From Chloroflexota bacterium (GTDB taxonomy: Bacteria; Chloroflexota; Anaerolineae; Anaerolineales; Villigracilaceae), in NCBI GenBank assembly GCA_029782225.1, contig JAKOVF010000073.1, positions 62,001 to 126,000 on the forward strand: 64,000 bases of DNA, given 5' to 3'. This document shows positions 62,482 through 64,000 of this stretch, piece by piece (position 1 is the first letter of the stretch; each line of letters opens with the position of its first letter). The notes below the pieces were generated by a model. It did not search any database, was not told where the DNA came from, and saw nothing but the letters and a program-made list of their open reading frames with translations. The translations under genes and the position numbers were made by a program.

Positions 62482-62799
62482 ATGAACACATCCGACCCAT
62501 TGCTTCTCCATGCTCCCACGGTCTATGACCAACCGAAACTAAAAAGCCTGCCTCTGCGCGAACAGCCTGCATATCGTGTGAGCCAGAACGCGGCAGCCTG
62601 CAATCTCACCGAACTCATGGCAGCGGTGATCGGCGGAGCAAAACAGATCGAAATCGCACAGGATCTGCTGGCGCGTTTCGATGGCGATATCCATCGCCTG
62701 TTTCGGGCCCATCCTGCAGTAGCGGATGGGCGAGTGGAGTCGTTTTCAATCGCCAGCCAGTGCGGAATGCTACGCTATATGGGGCCGCGAGACCGGTAG
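62482..62799 (+). pseudogene. N-terminal part of a RadC-like protein, truncated
   Basis: 105 residues from ATG 62482 (AGGGAGA upstream). The block LPLREQPAYRVSQNAAACNLTELMAAVIGG...AQDLLARFDGDIHRLFRAHPA matches the helix-hairpin-helix N-terminal domain of RadC. The metal-binding JAMM/MPN domain is absent; after HPA the sequence degrades and ends at a TAG, and an IS3 remnant begins just downstream. An insertion probably removed the rest. Confidence 0.6.
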
Positions 62800-62817
62800 A
62801 CGCTGACCGGGGTCAGA

Positions 62818-63048
62818 TCACACAGGTTCTGGTGTCGCGCTCGTGATTGTAAAAGTGAAAGTAGACCTGCAAGCCCCCTCCAGTTCGGGCACGCTCGAAT
62901 ATCCCATCAGATATACATTTGCGTACTTGACCGTCCGCCATAAGCGTTCGACAGAGATGTTATCCAATGCCCTGCCACGGCCATCCATGTTCACGCGGGC
63001 ATTCGCCCGCTCCAAAGTTTTGGTAAACTCAGGGGATGGCCGAAACAA
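62818..63048 (-). pseudogene. IS3-family transposase remnant (C-terminal part)
   Basis: Minus strand reads SPEFTKTLERANARVNMDGRGRALDN and VERLWRTVKYANVYLMGYSS, the conserved catalytic end of IS3/IS150-type OrfB. It then loses frame near 62860 before VYFHFYNHERDTRT. Only about 230 bp survives. The right edge abuts or slightly overlaps the start of the small sigma-like gene. Confidence 0.75.
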
Positions 63049-63257
63049 TTCCTCCCGCTCTTCGCAAAAGATTATTGGAAAGTCTGAGTAAGCTCCCGTA
63101 CTACGAAGCCAAAGTGATCGAGTTTCGCTTTGGCATAGACAGCGAACACCCAATGTCTATCGAGGAAGTAGCTCGGATGATAGGCAAGACCATTGAAGAA
63201 ACCACAGAACTTGAGCAAAGCGCCCTCCGAAAGATACGTTTTAGCATCATTAGGTGA
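63036..63257 (+). CDS. Small sigma-70 region-4-like protein
   Basis: 73 residues. LSKLPYYEAKVIEFRFGIDSEHPMSIEEVARMIGKTIEETTELEQSALRKIR fits sigma region 4: YYEAKVIEFRFG before and a helix-turn-helix (IEEVARMIG...LEQSALRKIR) after, matching the pattern LPxxExxVixxRFG. Regions 2 and 3 are absent. It could act as an anti-sigma-like or promoter-recognition helper, or be a fragment; its intact start and stop favour a small gene. Start at ATG 63036 with AGGGG upstream. Confidence 0.55.
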   Translation: MAETIPPALRKRLLESLSKLPYYEAKVIEFRFGIDSEHPMSIEEVARMIGKTIEETTELEQSALRKIRFSIIR

Positions 63258-63511
63258 AGTTTGCGACGGCCGCGTGCTTGCACCAGGGAGGTTTTCGCAG
63301 GTCCAGTCTAGTGCTTTTAAATATTGGTGACTGGCTGAGGTTGCAAAAGTTGCTCTATCCTCAGATCTTCCTGTAGCAGGATAATCGGGCGACATCAAAA
63401 GATTCTTGACTCAATGAGTATCTCAAGCGGAACGTTGAATAATGGACCTACGCATAAAGTTCACAGGCTCCATGCAACTAACGATCAACCAGATTTGAAC
63501 CCCCGGCGGGA

Positions 63512-63631
63512 TTAGGACTTTTTTGTCCATCTCCTGAGCAATATAAGGAATATAACGAACAACACAATTCCGATCACGAGGGGACAGACAAAAATAGAAC
63601 TACCGATAATCAAACCAGTAACGATTGCCAT
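63512..63631 (-). CDS. 39-residue membrane peptide (possible)
   Basis: MAIVTGLIIGSSIFVCPLVI then a second hydrophobic run and LLRRWTKKS. Two short or one long membrane helix with a basic tail, the positive-inside pattern of real membrane peptides. The nearest AGAGGAG is about 18 bases from the ATG, too far to be convincing; the frame extends a few codons upstream without a start. May be a remnant. Confidence 0.3.
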   Translation of the reverse strand: MAIVTGLIIGSSIFVCPLVIGIVLFVIFLILLRRWTKKS

Positions 63632-63861
63632 TCCAGGTGAAATTGAGCGATACTCCTCTCAAAAGTAACTGACGGATGAGAAAAAAAGAAGTCTATATAT
63701 CGACCAGTACAAATCGTCTGCTGTAGGTTCCCCGCCTGCCTACAAAATTTGGTGTTATACCTCATTTTCGCGGGTCAAGCGAACACTTTTAATAAACCTA
63801 TTAACTGGATAATGAGGGCAACAGACAGATATGTGCAACTGGCAATGGCCCTGCTCAGTTC

Positions 63862-63890
63862 AAAAAAGAGCCGCTGAATCTGCGGCTCTC
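63862..63890 (-). terminator. Terminator of a minus-strand gene entering from the right
   Basis: AGAGCCGC (63867-63874) and GCGGCTCT (63882-63889) pair; on the minus strand the stem is followed by TTTTTT. It lies 25 bases after the stop of the partial gene at the window end. Confidence 0.65.
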
Positions 63891-63914
63891 GTCACAGTTT
63901 ATTTTGAGTTAATT

Positions 63915-64000
63915 CTATGTCAATGAGCGTGAAGCACTCTTCCCCGCTTCCTGTTCACTCAATAAAGCATGAACTTTCTTTTGATTGTCATAAAAAGTCT
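63915..64000 (-). CDS. C-terminal end of a gene beyond the window
   Basis: The minus-strand frame from the window edge reads TFYDNQKKVHALLSEQEAGK and ends in TAG (63917-63915). The following hairpin with six T's supports a true gene end. Too short to identify. Confidence 0.45.
   Translation of the reverse strand, partial: TFYDNQKKVHALLSEQEAGKSASRSLT

Larger units (their letters stand above)
63258..63914. other. Gene-poor stretch
   Basis: About 650 bases with no gene longer than 40 codons that I trust. It contains one possible small membrane peptide and a minus-strand terminator, listed separately. The rest is AT-rich and shows no repeats. Confidence 0.4.

Noticed and set aside
63490-63520. 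GATTTGAACCCCCGG resembling the complement of a tRNA T-arm
   Set aside because: The flanking bases do not form a T-stem, acceptor stem or anticodon arm on either strand, so it is not a tRNA and not a convincing attachment site.
1-64000. CRISPR arrays, rRNA genes and integrase/attachment sites
   Set aside because: Looked for on both strands; no regularly spaced repeats, rRNA-like stretches, tyrosine or serine recombinase genes, or matching direct repeats at likely element ends were found.

Overview
The window looks like a chromosomal accessory region of a Chloroflexota bacterium, most likely class Anaerolineae. That is inferred from gene style, not from any marker gene: MalT-like LuxR activators, Thr-Pro-rich linkers behind membrane anchors, double zinc-ribbon membrane proteins, and a CpaB/CpaE/CpaF set. 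No rRNA or tRNA was found.

Layout. 1-3.7 kb: the 3' end of one gene, two IS630-type elements side by side (the second broken into three frames), and a frameshifted remnant of a SAVED-domain gene. 3.7-38.6 kb: about 35 kb read almost entirely from the minus strand. It starts upstream (38.6 kb) with a sensor kinase, a CheY-like regulator and a membrane-anchored protein, then CpaB-, CpaE- and CpaF-like pilus/secretion genes. Next comes an AT-richer array (11.4-30.7 kb) of modular surface proteins, most with paired zinc ribbons joined through one membrane segment to beta-propellers, proteases or an FGE/SUMF1 domain. It ends with VirB4-like and VirD4/TraD-like ATPases, a 40-residue membrane protein and a Thr-Pro-rich surface protein. 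Three conjugation/secretion ATPase types are present, but I saw no relaxase, TadB/TadC or obvious pilin.

38.6-48 kb: two large MalT-type LuxR regulators, each near redox or membrane genes (a medium-chain reductase; a flavodoxin with a membrane protein) and near clear dyad operators. 49.0-56.2 kb: a tight four-gene minus-strand operon: an AAA+ NTPase with an apparent effector-associated (death-like) N-terminal domain, a 1257-residue STAND/TPR NTPase, a 66-residue basic peptide, and a radical SAM/SPASM enzyme. The last three are joined by 4-nt and 1-nt stop/start overlaps. This is my best candidate for an undescribed system: an NTPase-controlled conflict or signalling operon that makes and modifies a peptide.

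56.3-64 kb: an ISAs1-type remnant carrying the likely promoter of that operon, then a gene-free structured stretch with a consensus promoter and a strong terminator (candidate ncRNA). After that comes a plus-strand module of a mobile replicon: CHC2/TOPRIM primase, SSB, DnaN-like clamp, Phd/VapC pair, truncated RadC and a lone sigma region-4 protein, with tiny membrane proteins between. Several of these genes are preceded by a terminator-like hairpin whose T-tract abuts the next Shine-Dalgarno. Together with the secretion ATPases this suggests an integrated conjugative or plasmid-like element, but no ends, integrase or attachment sites were identified.
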